From Deltaproteobacteria bacterium (GTDB lineage Bacteria; Desulfobacterota; DSM-4660; Desulfatiglandales; HGW-15), in NCBI GenBank assembly GCA_019308525.1, contig JAFDIC010000054.1:1-13876 (forward strand): 13,876 nt of DNA, written 5' to 3'. Position 1 is the stretch's first letter. Every line of letters begins with the position of its first letter. Below, one piece after another: positions 5,938 through 13,156 of the stretch. The notes below the pieces were generated by a model, which saw nothing but the letters and a program-made list of their open reading frames with translations, was not told the DNA's origin and searched no databases. Both the position numbers and the translations under genes were made by a program.

Positions 5938-7008
5938 TCAACCGACTCGGATATGCTTGTGGATCCATTCAGGCAGGTTGAGGATATTGTAATAGTGGGC
6001 CATGGTGTAGAAACAGGTGGAGGAGCAAAGAGGCAGGCATTTCTCCTTTATTTTTTTCAGTTTTTCCTGATCGAATTTGGGTTCCCATATTCGGCCCCAA
6101 TCATCATCATAGAGCATCAGGTCGAAACAGGGCGAAAGGCTTCCATCCGGTCTGATCAAGGCGCCGTTATGACCCGCCCGGCAGTCCCAGTGGCTTATGC
6201 GGCCTCTCATTCGCTCTTTGAAGGCCTGAAGATGGGCGACTGAGTTTACCATGGGCCAGCCCCTGCGATGCTTGTCTATAATCCAATCCAGCAGTTCATC
6301 CACCTCTTCGTACTGATCCAGCGTTATGCTCAGCATGTCGTCCCGGTGAGAATAGTGCTCGACATCGACAATATCTTGTGGTGGTTCATTTAGGTGGTAA
6401 TCTGTTCCTATGTTGTTCTGATGCGCTATTTCGGTCAGCATCTTTACGTCTCTTATGTTGTTTCTACAGATATTGATATTGAAGAAAAGAAGGTAGCCAT
6501 ACTTTTTTTGCCTTTCCACGAGATATCGGAATTGGGGTTCGATCCTCATGAGGGCCTTGGGCAGCCCCTTCAAGGGAGAGATGCAGTCCACGGCCAGGTT
6601 TATGGCAGCCACACCGGCCTTGCCGACCTCGTCAATGAAGTCCTTGTCAAGAAGGTAGCCGTTTGTGGGGAGGTACATGAAAAAACCCTTCTCAGCGCCG
6701 TAGCGGATCACCTCGAGCACAAAATCCTTGCGCAGCAAAGGCTCCCCACCCATCAGGGGAATGACCCGGCAGCCAATGGACCTAAGCCAGTCCACCGAGC
6801 TCTTTGCCGTGTCAAGATCCATTCCCTCCCGCTTATTGTCGAACTGGAAGCAATAATGGCAGTCTATGTTGCATTTCCATTCGGTATAGAGATAACAAAG
6901 TACCGGCCTGAACTCCTTTGAATGAATAAGGGAGTTGAAGTACGGGATGGCCCAGCGGCGAAACGCCCGCATGCCGTTGAGGACCTTGTAGCGAGAAGTT
7001 TCAAACAT
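5938..7008 (-). CDS. Radical SAM protein with SPASM-like C-terminal cysteines
   Basis: A 356-residue enzyme. The [4Fe-4S]/SAM motif is CNIDCHYC (Cys46, Cys50, Cys53), followed by the GGEP SAM-binding motif at 87-90 (PLMGGEPLLRKDF) and a TNGYLL strand at 115-120. A C-terminal cysteine set (C276, C294, C324, C328, C332) with DGSLSPCFD fits a SPASM or twitch-type auxiliary cluster domain. Such enzymes reductively cleave SAM to start radical chemistry on peptides, cofactors or lipids; the substrate is not readable here. No small precursor peptide gene of the RiPP kind is evident next to it. It lies 212 bp downstream of an HgdB-like FeS protein gene on the same strand, which suggests a joint role (inference). 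GAGG lies 6 bases before ATG 7008. The length is typical of single-domain SPASM enzymes. Confidence 0.9.
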   Translation of the reverse strand: MFETSRYKVLNGMRAFRRWAIPYFNSLIHSKEFRPVLCYLYTEWKCNIDCHYCFQFDNKREGMDLDTAKSSVDWLRSIGCRVIPLMGGEPLLRKDFVLEVIRYGAEKGFFMYLPTNGYLLDKDFIDEVGKAGVAAINLAVDCISPLKGLPKALMRIEPQFRYLVERQKKYGYLLFFNINICRNNIRDVKMLTEIAHQNNIGTDYHLNEPPQDIVDVEHYSHRDDMLSITLDQYEEVDELLDWIIDKHRRGWPMVNSVAHLQAFKERMRGRISHWDCRAGHNGALIRPDGSLSPCFDLMLYDDDWGRIWEPKFDQEKLKKIKEKCLPLCSSTCFYTMAHYYNILNLPEWIHKHIRVG

Positions 7009-7220
7009 GGTATGCCTCTTCGTAGTAGTATTAATCAGGGGGCTCTTGAAGGCATTCAGTCCCCAAAGTACAAGCCTTTCCTGCGATGCTCAAAGGAGCG
7101 CCCATACCCCTCCAGGTCAAAAGGGGCCTGTGCGCAAGCGTTCTCACATCCAGACCAAAGTGTCAAAGATGCTCATCCTCTTTGAGAAAGAGGGGGGTAT
7201 ATTCCATCCCACTCAGTCCC
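7009..7220 (-). other. Gap between HgdB-like and radical SAM genes, with a short perfect hairpin
   Basis: The only clear structure is a perfect 7-bp stem CCTCTTT-gag-AAAGAGG at 7177-7193, some 27 bp past the HgdB-like stop. No T run follows on the minus strand, so it may be an RNA processing or attenuation element rather than a terminator. A TTGACA-like box (7166-7161) has no matching -10. Confidence 0.35.
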
Positions 7221-8573
7221 TCAACCCTTCCGTCCGTGCCTCTTGTAATGTTGGTAAGCCTGGTACATGAAGGTGCGAATCGCCGCTTCACGGCCAGGCT
7301 GTATGGTGGCATCATAGGGGGTATCAAGATAAGGGATCCCCAGCCTGTTCATGAGGGGTCGCACGACCGCCGAAGTCGTCGTGCTTGGCATGCACGTAAA
7401 GGGATAGACATTCACTATTCCGTTATACCCTTCCCTGGCATATTCCATTATGGCGGAAATGCTGAGACATGCCTCAGTGCCCACGTCAAAGGAAAAGATA
7501 TCGTCCTCCTTCAACACCTTTTCCAGGCGGGAGATCTTATGGTCATCCGCCAGGTCGAGCAGCGGCTGGATCCTTTTGTACACCTGCTTCTGCTTGTGCT
7601 CCTTGTAATGCAAATCCAGCCCGTAGTGGACCATGTCCTTGAGGCAGCTTTTCAGGTTCGTGATTCTGAGGCCCTTAAGGTTCAGCCTGAATTTTTCCTT
7701 GGCCTCTCTCAAGGGCTCGTAGCTCGTGTAATTTACCCATTCGCAAAGAGAGGCGTTTACCACTTCGGCACCGTGTTTCTCCAGTGTCCTGATCAAATCC
7801 TGGTTGGAATCGCGGTGCATTCTCAGGAATATTTCTCCCACAATACCGATCAAGGGTTTCTGCGGGACCTCGGGATCTATGATGGCCTTGCCTTCCATTA
7901 CGATTTCTTCGAGCTTGAAAAGAATACGGTCGAACTCCAGCCTTGCCCCGTGTGTCTTGAAGCAATCTCCCATGGTACGCATGGACTGTTCTATGAATTC
8001 ATCGGCCATGCCGGGCTCTCTTTCATAGGGCCTGATCCGCCACAGGAGCCTGTCAAGGATATCAGCAATGAGGAGGGAGAAATAGCCTGCCTTCTTGAAG
8101 CTCAAGATCTGGTCCGGCGGTATCATTCCATCGACTGAATATCCGTCCTTTGTGGTCAAGGAAAAGATTTTTAGCTTGTCGAGGCCAGGAAAGGAGTCAA
8201 GGATGATTCGTTGGTACTTGTTATACATCCCGTACCGGCACGGGCCGTCGGATTCGGGCAGGAAGTAGACATAGTTCTCGGCCTTGAAGGCATCGCCTAA
8301 CCTTTCCTTTTCCTTGTTGGCAAAATAAAGGATGTCCCCCATGGTGATTTGGCAAGGGTAACATTCCTTGCCGGAGGTGTACTCAATGCCCAGATTCATG
8401 CCCTTGAAGGTCTCCAATACCCTGGCATCGATGCCGAATCCTTTGAAAGTGCATGCGAACAGGTGAGCAGCTATCCTGTTCATCTCGGGAATCAGGACCG
8501 TCCTCTTCCCTATCTGGAACTTGCCCACATTTTCCAGGGGTAACTTGAAAGTGCCTTCCTCTCTTGGGTCCAT
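7221..8573 (-). CDS. HgdB-like FeS protein (2-hydroxyacyl-CoA dehydratase / double-cubane family)
   Basis: A 450-residue protein resembling the COG3581-type relatives of 2-hydroxyacyl-CoA dehydratase subunits. Family marks are SGKECYPCQITMGDIL (Cys71, Cys74), ESDGPCRYGMYNKYQRIILD (Cys112), PLIGIVGEIFLR near 240-251 and NVYPFTCMPSTTTSAVVRPL (Cys394). These cysteines are candidate ligands of an FeS cluster. Characterised relatives (HgdB/FldB dehydratases, double-cubane cluster protein) receive very low-potential electrons from an ATP-hydrolysing ASKHA activase; no activase domain or gene is visible here. The pathway is unknown. The ATG at 8573 is preceded by AGAGGAG. It is followed by a radical SAM gene on the same strand and lies divergent from the PP2C phosphatase gene. 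Family membership is fairly secure; being a true dehydratase is not. Confidence 0.8.
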   Translation of the reverse strand: MDPREEGTFKLPLENVGKFQIGKRTVLIPEMNRIAAHLFACTFKGFGIDARVLETFKGMNLGIEYTSGKECYPCQITMGDILYFANKEKERLGDAFKAENYVYFLPESDGPCRYGMYNKYQRIILDSFPGLDKLKIFSLTTKDGYSVDGMIPPDQILSFKKAGYFSLLIADILDRLLWRIRPYEREPGMADEFIEQSMRTMGDCFKTHGARLEFDRILFKLEEIVMEGKAIIDPEVPQKPLIGIVGEIFLRMHRDSNQDLIRTLEKHGAEVVNASLCEWVNYTSYEPLREAKEKFRLNLKGLRITNLKSCLKDMVHYGLDLHYKEHKQKQVYKRIQPLLDLADDHKISRLEKVLKEDDIFSFDVGTEACLSISAIMEYAREGYNGIVNVYPFTCMPSTTTSAVVRPLMNRLGIPYLDTPYDATIQPGREAAIRTFMYQAYQHYKRHGRKG

Positions 8574-8676
8574 GGCTCTCCTCTGGGCTTCCAGGCGCTC
8601 AATTCCTGGGTGTTATACAAATCAAAGCACCTCAAGGTCAACCGAAAATCCATAAAGTGTGATGATAAAGTCCTGT

Positions 8677-8705
8677 TTGACATGCAATAACTTCCATAAT
8701 ATTAC
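8677..8705 (+). promoter_or_regulatory. Candidate sigma70 promoter for the PP2C phosphatase gene
   Basis: TTGACA (8677-8682), a 17-base spacer and TATTAC (8700-8705) match the consensus at 6/6 and 4/6. The predicted leader is about 75 bases. Confidence 0.5.
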
Positions 8706-8726
8706 TTTTGTTTCCCGCAGTGTCAA
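8696..8726 (-). promoter_or_regulatory. Candidate sigma70 promoter for the HgdB-like / radical SAM genes
   Basis: On the minus strand TTGACA (8726-8721) is followed by TAATAT at 16 bases (8704-8699) or TATTAT at 19 bases (8701-8696). The -10 overlaps that of the opposite promoter in the palindrome TAATATTA (8697-8704). The leader would be about 117 bases. Confidence 0.45.
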
Positions 8727-8778
8727 CATTGTAAATGAATTAAGTCATTTTGCCTATTGTCGGCTGTTACGTTGACAC
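8720..8778. promoter_or_regulatory. Nested inverted repeats in the divergent intergenic region
   Basis: A perfect 8-bp pair GTGTCAAC (8720-8727) / GTTGACAC (8771-8778) encloses the dyad AAATGA-attaag-TCATTT (8733-8750). These could be regulator sites for the divergent genes, or the outer pair could be a second set of -35 boxes. Function is conjecture. Confidence 0.35.
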
Positions 8779-8787
8779 GCATGAAAA

Positions 8788-10722
8788 ATGTTCCTATATT
8801 CAAACTTCAAGATGAAACTCAAGCTCAAATACAAAATATTATTGCTGTTCGCCACCGTCAGCCTGGGTATCCTGTTCATTACTGGAGCGCTGCTCACAGC
8901 CAAGCTGAAGCGGGAGAAGTTCTCGTCAATTCAGGACAGCCTTCAAAGTCAGCTTGACTGCATGAATTTCGCCCTCACCACCTTTATCAGTGAAATTGGA
9001 CAGGATCTCAGGTTCATTGCCGAAAACCCGTATGTGAAATCAAGGGATGATGCCAATTTTACCAATTTCATGTGGGCTGACGAGTCGTCATTCCAGTACA
9101 AGATTGGAGAATTGGAACAGAAAATCATTGATGTTTTCAGGCGATACCGCGAGACCCATGAGTATGTCAGTTCCGTGTATATGGGGCGGGAAAATGGCAG
9201 CTTTGTCCGCTCCCACAAGAGAAACCGCCCCACCCGATATGATCCACGTGAGAGGCCATGGTATCAGTTAGGCAAGAAAAATCCCGGGAAGATCGTGCAC
9301 ACACTTCCCTATTCTTCAGTGACATCCACAGATATCAACATCGGGGTCGTCAAGGCCCTTGTGGATGAAGCCGGCAATGTATACGGGGTGGTGGGGATCG
9401 ATGTTACTCTTGCCAATCTGACGAAATACGTAGAGAAGATCACAGTCGGACGTAACGGTTACGTCATGGTCCTGGACAGAGAAGGCACGATTCTCGCATC
9501 TCAAGACAGGTCCCTGCTGAACCAGAGCATACTGGCAATGTCGAGAGATGACCTGGATAGTCTGTTCACCCAGGAGCGGGGGGTTACCACGTTCACAAGA
9601 GACAAGGAGAAACATTACCTCTTCTTCAATTATTACCCTGCACTTAATTGGAAGATTGTGTTCGCCATCCCAACCAGACAAATAGAACAAGAAATTCGCT
9701 CCTTTATCATACCTGCGCTCGTTGTGCTGAGCGTGTCACTGTTCTTTTTGAGTTTCCTGACCGTTGTCGGCCTCGAGTATTTGGTAGTCAGGCCGCTAAA
9801 TAGACTGAATGAGGGCACTAAAATCATCGCAAGCACTGGAGATCTTGATTACAAAATTCAACTGCCATCTGGCGACGAGATCGGAAGCCTGGCCGCATCC
9901 TTTAATCTTATGACCAGGGATCTCAAGGCGCATATCAAGAGACTGACTGAAACGAAGGCCGCCCAGGAGAGAATAGAAAGCGAACTCAGAATTGCACATG
10001 ATATACAAATGGATCTCTTGCCCAAGCGTTTTCCGCCCTTTCCTGACAGGACGGAATTCGATATACATGCGTTCATCAAGCCGGCCAAACAGGTCGGGGG
10101 TGATTTTTATGATTTCTTCTTGATTGACAGCGATCACCTGTTTTTTGTTATCGGCGATGTATCAGACAAAGGTGTCCCGGCTGCCCTGTTCATGGCCAAG
10201 GCCAAGTCTCTCATTAAGTTCTCGGCAAAGGGTACATATGATCCTGCCGAAATCTTGGACACTGCAAACAAAGAACTTTCCTCTGACAACGATTCTTCGA
10301 TGTTCGTTACCGCTTTTTGCGGCATCTTGACGATAAGTGCCGGGGACATGTGTTATGGAAATGCCGGCCACAATCCTCCTTTGATCATTCGCCAGGAGAA
10401 TGAGGTTGAGCCTTTGAAAAGAACGGGCAATACTGCACTGGGAATTGATGCTGATTCGACGTTTAGCACTGCAAGACTTGTTCTGGAGCCGGATGACATT
10501 CTTTTCTTGTATACTGATGGCGTTACCGAGGCTTGTAACAATAAGCAGGAGCTGTTTTCCGAAGAAAGGTTGATGAGGAAGGTATCGTATCATAGGGATG
10601 ATTCTATGAAAGAACTGGTACTGTCAATCTTGCAGGAGGTAACATCGTTCTCCCAGGATATGCCCCAAGCAGATGACATCACGATCCTGGGCCTAAGGTA
10701 TCTGGGCAAACGGAAGGGATAG
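8788..10722 (+). CDS. Membrane PP2C/SpoIIE phosphatase with dCache sensor and HAMP
   Basis: A 644-residue receptor phosphatase of the RsbU type. TM1 spans about 17-37; a large extracytoplasmic dCache domain about 40-300; TM2 about 308-328; HAMP about 329-385 (RPLNRLNEG, SGDEIGSL); a short coiled linker; then the SpoIIE/PP2C catalytic domain about 400-640. Metal-binding acidic residues are visible in GGDFYDF (Asp439), GDVSDKG (Asp457), YTDGVTEA (Asp577) and ADDITI (Asp629/630). Such enzymes dephosphorylate an anti-sigma-factor antagonist (STAS) protein and so release a sigma factor or another output; neither antagonist nor anti-sigma kinase is in the window. The sensor fits an amino-acid-binding pattern (Tyr151, Arg156, Trp158, Tyr159, Asp205). 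The start is uncertain: ATG 8788 and ATG 8812 are both in frame and neither has a clear Shine-Dalgarno; a stop at 8782 blocks anything longer. Confidence 0.93.
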   Translation: MFLYSNFKMKLKLKYKILLLFATVSLGILFITGALLTAKLKREKFSSIQDSLQSQLDCMNFALTTFISEIGQDLRFIAENPYVKSRDDANFTNFMWADESSFQYKIGELEQKIIDVFRRYRETHEYVSSVYMGRENGSFVRSHKRNRPTRYDPRERPWYQLGKKNPGKIVHTLPYSSVTSTDINIGVVKALVDEAGNVYGVVGIDVTLANLTKYVEKITVGRNGYVMVLDREGTILASQDRSLLNQSILAMSRDDLDSLFTQERGVTTFTRDKEKHYLFFNYYPALNWKIVFAIPTRQIEQEIRSFIIPALVVLSVSLFFLSFLTVVGLEYLVVRPLNRLNEGTKIIASTGDLDYKIQLPSGDEIGSLAASFNLMTRDLKAHIKRLTETKAAQERIESELRIAHDIQMDLLPKRFPPFPDRTEFDIHAFIKPAKQVGGDFYDFFLIDSDHLFFVIGDVSDKGVPAALFMAKAKSLIKFSAKGTYDPAEILDTANKELSSDNDSSMFVTAFCGILTISAGDMCYGNAGHNPPLIIRQENEVEPLKRTGNTALGIDADSTFSTARLVLEPDDILFLYTDGVTEACNNKQELFSEERLMRKVSYHRDDSMKELVLSILQEVTSFSQDMPQADDITILGLRYLGKRKG

Positions 10723-10808
10723 ATTAGCTCTTGCCTGTTGCTCAAGTCTGGCTTGGTGCTTCGGTTCGCGATTAGGGCGGCGTATCTTTCGGATGAGAAT
10801 CCTTATTA
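10723..10808. other. Start of the phosphatase/permease gap, no gene
   Basis: No terminator with a T run is seen after the phosphatase stop. CTTGGTGCT (10752-10760) is a perfect reverse complement of AGCACCAAG (10819-10827) further downstream. Confidence 0.35.
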
Positions 10809-10952
10809 ATGCTCACTCAGCACCAAGTCCTGAGTGAACAGATACGACAGGGTATCTATGAATGGAAGGACCTGGTAAGAGCCGGAGAGATAGATAGGAT
10901 ACCAAAGAAGATTTGCCCTCTTTGCATCTATGGGGAACGACATGGAACATAG
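10809..10952 (+). CDS. Possible 47-residue CPLC microprotein overlapping the permease start
   Basis: An ORF from ATG 10809 to TAG 10952 encodes 47 residues. The middle is an amphipathic, helix-like stretch (LSEQIRQGIYEWKDLVRAGE), followed by basic IPKK and then [12 protein letters not shown]. The CPLC pair could bind a metal or be a redox pair, though two cysteines alone do not make a full zinc site. Codon choice (AGA, AGG, ATA, GAA) resembles the neighbours. It overlaps the permease start by 23 bp in another frame, which would allow translational coupling. An in-frame stop at 10794 blocks extension. Weak point: no good Shine-Dalgarno, only GGATGAG 11 bases upstream. Alternatives are a leader peptide, a fragment of a larger lost gene, or chance. 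Confidence 0.4.
   Translation: MLTQHQVLSEQIRQGIYEWKDLVRAGEIDRIPKKICPLCIYGERHGT
10813..10857 (+). promoter_or_regulatory. Two adjacent hairpins before the permease gene
   Basis: A perfect 8-bp stem TCACTCAG / CTGAGTGA (10813-10820, 10830-10837) has a 9-base loop whose CACCAAG can pair with CTTGGTG at 10752-10758, giving a loop-to-upstream contact. A perfect 6-bp stem AGATAC / GTATCT (10840-10845, 10852-10857) follows. GGTATC (10851-10856) can also pair with a downstream GATACC near 10900. There is no T run, so this is not a terminator; it may be a structured leader or a by-product of the small ORF. Confidence 0.35.
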
Positions 10953-12222
10953 AAATACTGCGAACAAGAGGTCCCTGCTGGCCAGTATCTGGAATACCAG
11001 GATGCTGGTGGCATTGATAATGGGGTTTTCCTGCGGGTTGCCCTTGCTGCTGACCATAACCGTATTGCAGGCATGGATGAAGGAGGAGGGAGTCGACCTC
11101 ACGGTAATAGGTATCATGTCCCTGGTCGGGTTGCCCTACACCGTGAAATTTCTCTGGGCACCCTTCCTCGATAGGTTCACCCTGCCTTTCCTTGGCAGGA
11201 GGAGGGGATGGCTTCTTTTGGCTCAGGTGGCTTTGATGCTTTCAATTGCTGGCCTAGGCTCCACTGATCCCCTGGGCAACCCCTGGGGGGTGGCTTTCGC
11301 CGCTTTCTTGGTAACCTTTTTCAGTGCTTCGCAAGACATCGTGGTGGATGCTTACAGGAGAGAAGATTTCTCCAACGAAGAGCTGGGGCTGGCATCTTCG
11401 CTTTATATCAATGGATACCGGGTAGGAATGCTTCTCGCCTCCGGGGGCGGTCTGATCATGGCGGATCACATTCCATTTTCGATGGTTTATTTGATCATGG
11501 CGGGCTGTATGCTACCCGGGATCGTGACGACTCTCCTCGCACACGAGCCGGAGGTAACCGTCAAGCCGCCGAGGAACATGAGAGAGGCGGTAATAGACCC
11601 CCTGGTGGAGTATTTTTCCAGGAAGGGGGCAATCTGGATCCTTGCCTTCATACTTCTATACAAGATCGGGGACACAATGGCGAGTACCATGACAACCCCA
11701 TTCTATTTGGAGATCGGGTTTTCAAAGAGTGAAATAGGGGCCGTGGTGAAGTTGTTTGGATTCTGGGCCACTATTGGCGGACTCGTGGTCGGAGGCATCG
11801 TCATGCTCCGGCTCGGGATCACGAGGTCCCTGTGGATCTTTGGGATACTCCAGGGACTGTCCACTGCCTGTTTCGCCTTACTGGCACGTGTGGGATACAG
11901 TATCCCCCTGCTGTCAGGAGTGATCGGGTTTGAAAACCTGAGCAGCGGGATGGGTACTGCGGCCTATGCCGCCTTCATGGCAAGCATCACCAACAAGAAG
12001 TTTACGGCCACGCAGTATGCTCTCCTGACGAGCCTCATGGGTATTCCACGGGTGATAGCATCCGCGCCAACTGGATTTCTGGCAAAGAACCTCGGGTGGG
12101 AGACTTTTTTCATCTCCTGTGCGTTGATCGCCATCCCGGGACTCCTGCTCCTCTTGAAGTTCGCTGCATGGTATTCATATGAGGAGGCAAGGGCCGGCAA
12201 TGGGGTGGTCGCGAGTGGTTAG
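10930..12222 (+). CDS. ampG: AmpG-like muropeptide permease (MFS)
   Basis: A 430-residue polytopic membrane protein with about 12 hydrophobic segments. It matches AmpG, the inner-membrane proton-coupled importer of GlcNAc-anhydroMurNAc peptides released in peptidoglycan turnover. Family marks are [10 protein letters not shown] (32-41), [19 protein letters not shown] (64-82), [11 protein letters not shown] (89-99), [13 protein letters not shown] (131-143), NGYRVGML (161-168) and KIGDTMAS (245-252). It is shorter than E. coli AmpG (491), keeping the 12-TM core without the C-terminal extension. ATG 10930 has no ribosome site; ATG 10942 (fifth residue) has GGGGA 5 bases upstream and may be the true start. 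It heads a rightward run with map and queG, 40 bp before the probable map start. Solute specificity is inferred from family. Confidence 0.88.
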   Translation: MGNDMEHRNTANKRSLLASIWNTRMLVALIMGFSCGLPLLLTITVLQAWMKEEGVDLTVIGIMSLVGLPYTVKFLWAPFLDRFTLPFLGRRRGWLLLAQVALMLSIAGLGSTDPLGNPWGVAFAAFLVTFFSASQDIVVDAYRREDFSNEELGLASSLYINGYRVGMLLASGGGLIMADHIPFSMVYLIMAGCMLPGIVTTLLAHEPEVTVKPPRNMREAVIDPLVEYFSRKGAIWILAFILLYKIGDTMASTMTTPFYLEIGFSKSEIGAVVKLFGFWATIGGLVVGGIVMLRLGITRSLWIFGILQGLSTACFALLARVGYSIPLLSGVIGFENLSSGMGTAAYAAFMASITNKKFTATQYALLTSLMGIPRVIASAPTGFLAKNLGWETFFISCALIAIPGLLLLLKFAAWYSYEEARAGNGVVASG

Positions 12223-12262
12223 GAAGTTGGGGAAAGAGACGGGTACAGGATCTGAGGGGGAA

Positions 12263-13156
12263 ATGCTATTGGATGATAAGATGAGGAAAATCGGCAGAAA
12301 TGATCCGTGTCCCTGTGGTAGCGGATTGAAATACAAGAAGTGTTGTCTTGGTAAGGAGCTTCCCAGGACCGAGAGCCTGAGAGAAAGGTACCTCAGGGAT
12401 TACGGGATACGGTTGAAAGATGGCAGAGATGTAGAGAAAATCAGGAGGGCCGGTCGACTGGCGCTTGAGCTCCTGGAACTCGTGGAGAGATGTATCAGGC
12501 CGGGCACGGAGACGGAAGAGATAGACAGGATCGTTCACGAGTACACGGTCAAGCATGGTGCAACCCCTGCGCCCCTCAATTACAGGGGATTTCCAAAGAG
12601 CGTTTGTGTCTCCGTAAACGAGGAGATATGTCACGGCATCCCTGGAAAGAGGAGGCTCAGGGAGGGGGACATCGTCAACGTGGATGTCACGCCTATCCTG
12701 GACGGGTATTACGCCGATGCCAGCAAGACCTTTTTTGTGGGTCAGCCAGGGCCGGATGCCCGAAAGATCGTCAGGGTCGCCAGGGAGTGCTTGAAGGCGG
12801 GCATGGCCATGGCGCGGCCAGGCAACAGGGTGGGAGACATCGGTTGGGCTATTCAGGCGCACGCTGAAGCCGAAGGTTGCTCGGTGGTAAGGGAGTTTGT
12901 GGGACACGGGGTGGGATTTGAATTCCACGAGGCCCCACAGATTCCCCATTATGGCCAGAAGGGCAAAGGGATTGTGCTGGTTCCGGGAATGGTCTTCACC
13001 ATCGAGCCCATGATCAACCTCGGCAAGAAGGACCTGCACATACTTGATGACAACTGGACTGCGGTCACGAACGACGCTTCCTTGTCAGCACAGTTCGAAC
13101 AGACCATCCTCATTACAGAGGAAGGCCTTGAAAGTCTCACACCCTATGAGTTGTGA
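12263..13156 (+). CDS. map: Type I methionine aminopeptidase with N-terminal SEC-C motif
   Basis: A 297-residue cytosolic enzyme that removes the initiator Met from nascent proteins. Residues 11-28 are a SEC-C zinc motif ([18 protein letters not shown]; Cys16, Cys18, Cys27, Cys28), as in the SecA tail, which may help binding to ribosomes or translation partners. The pita-bread catalytic domain follows, with all five metal ligands: Asp141 (VDVT), Asp152 (ADAS), His215 (GHGVG), Glu248 (IEPM) and Glu279 (FEQT), plus His124 (ICHGIP) and His222 (FHE) of the active site. ATG 12263 is chosen because GAGGGGG lies just upstream and the SEC-C motif starts 10 residues later. A longer frame from 12179 would overlap the permease by 44 bp and adds nothing recognisable. 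ATG 12281 is also possible. Confidence 0.93.
   Translation: MLLDDKMRKIGRNDPCPCGSGLKYKKCCLGKELPRTESLRERYLRDYGIRLKDGRDVEKIRRAGRLALELLELVERCIRPGTETEEIDRIVHEYTVKHGATPAPLNYRGFPKSVCVSVNEEICHGIPGKRRLREGDIVNVDVTPILDGYYADASKTFFVGQPGPDARKIVRVARECLKAGMAMARPGNRVGDIGWAIQAHAEAEGCSVVREFVGHGVGFEFHEAPQIPHYGQKGKGIVLVPGMVFTIEPMINLGKKDLHILDDNWTAVTNDASLSAQFEQTILITEEGLESLTPYEL

Noticed and set aside
5620..6243. Plus-strand open frame of 207 codons running from the repeat block into the radical SAM gene
   Set aside because: Its first third is intergenic repeat DNA and the rest is antisense to the radical SAM C-terminus.
7086..8138. Plus-strand open frame of 350 codons opposite the HgdB-like gene
   Set aside because: It lies almost fully antisense to a well-supported gene, has no family motif, and its composition is typical of a shadow frame.
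8680..8705. Sigma54 (-24/-12) promoter on the minus strand
   Set aside because: A TGG...TTGCA pair is present but the spacing is two bases too short.
10806..11117. Minus-strand open frame of 103 codons opposite the permease start and the CPLC ORF
   Set aside because: No family similarity, and the permease frame on the other strand is secure.
12179..12262. 28-residue extension of the aminopeptidase into the permease gene
   Set aside because: It would overlap the permease by 44 bp; a better ribosome site precedes ATG 12263 next to the SEC-C motif.
12266..13039. Minus-strand open frame of 257 codons opposite the aminopeptidase gene
   Set aside because: The opposite strand encodes a complete enzyme with all metal ligands; this is a shadow.
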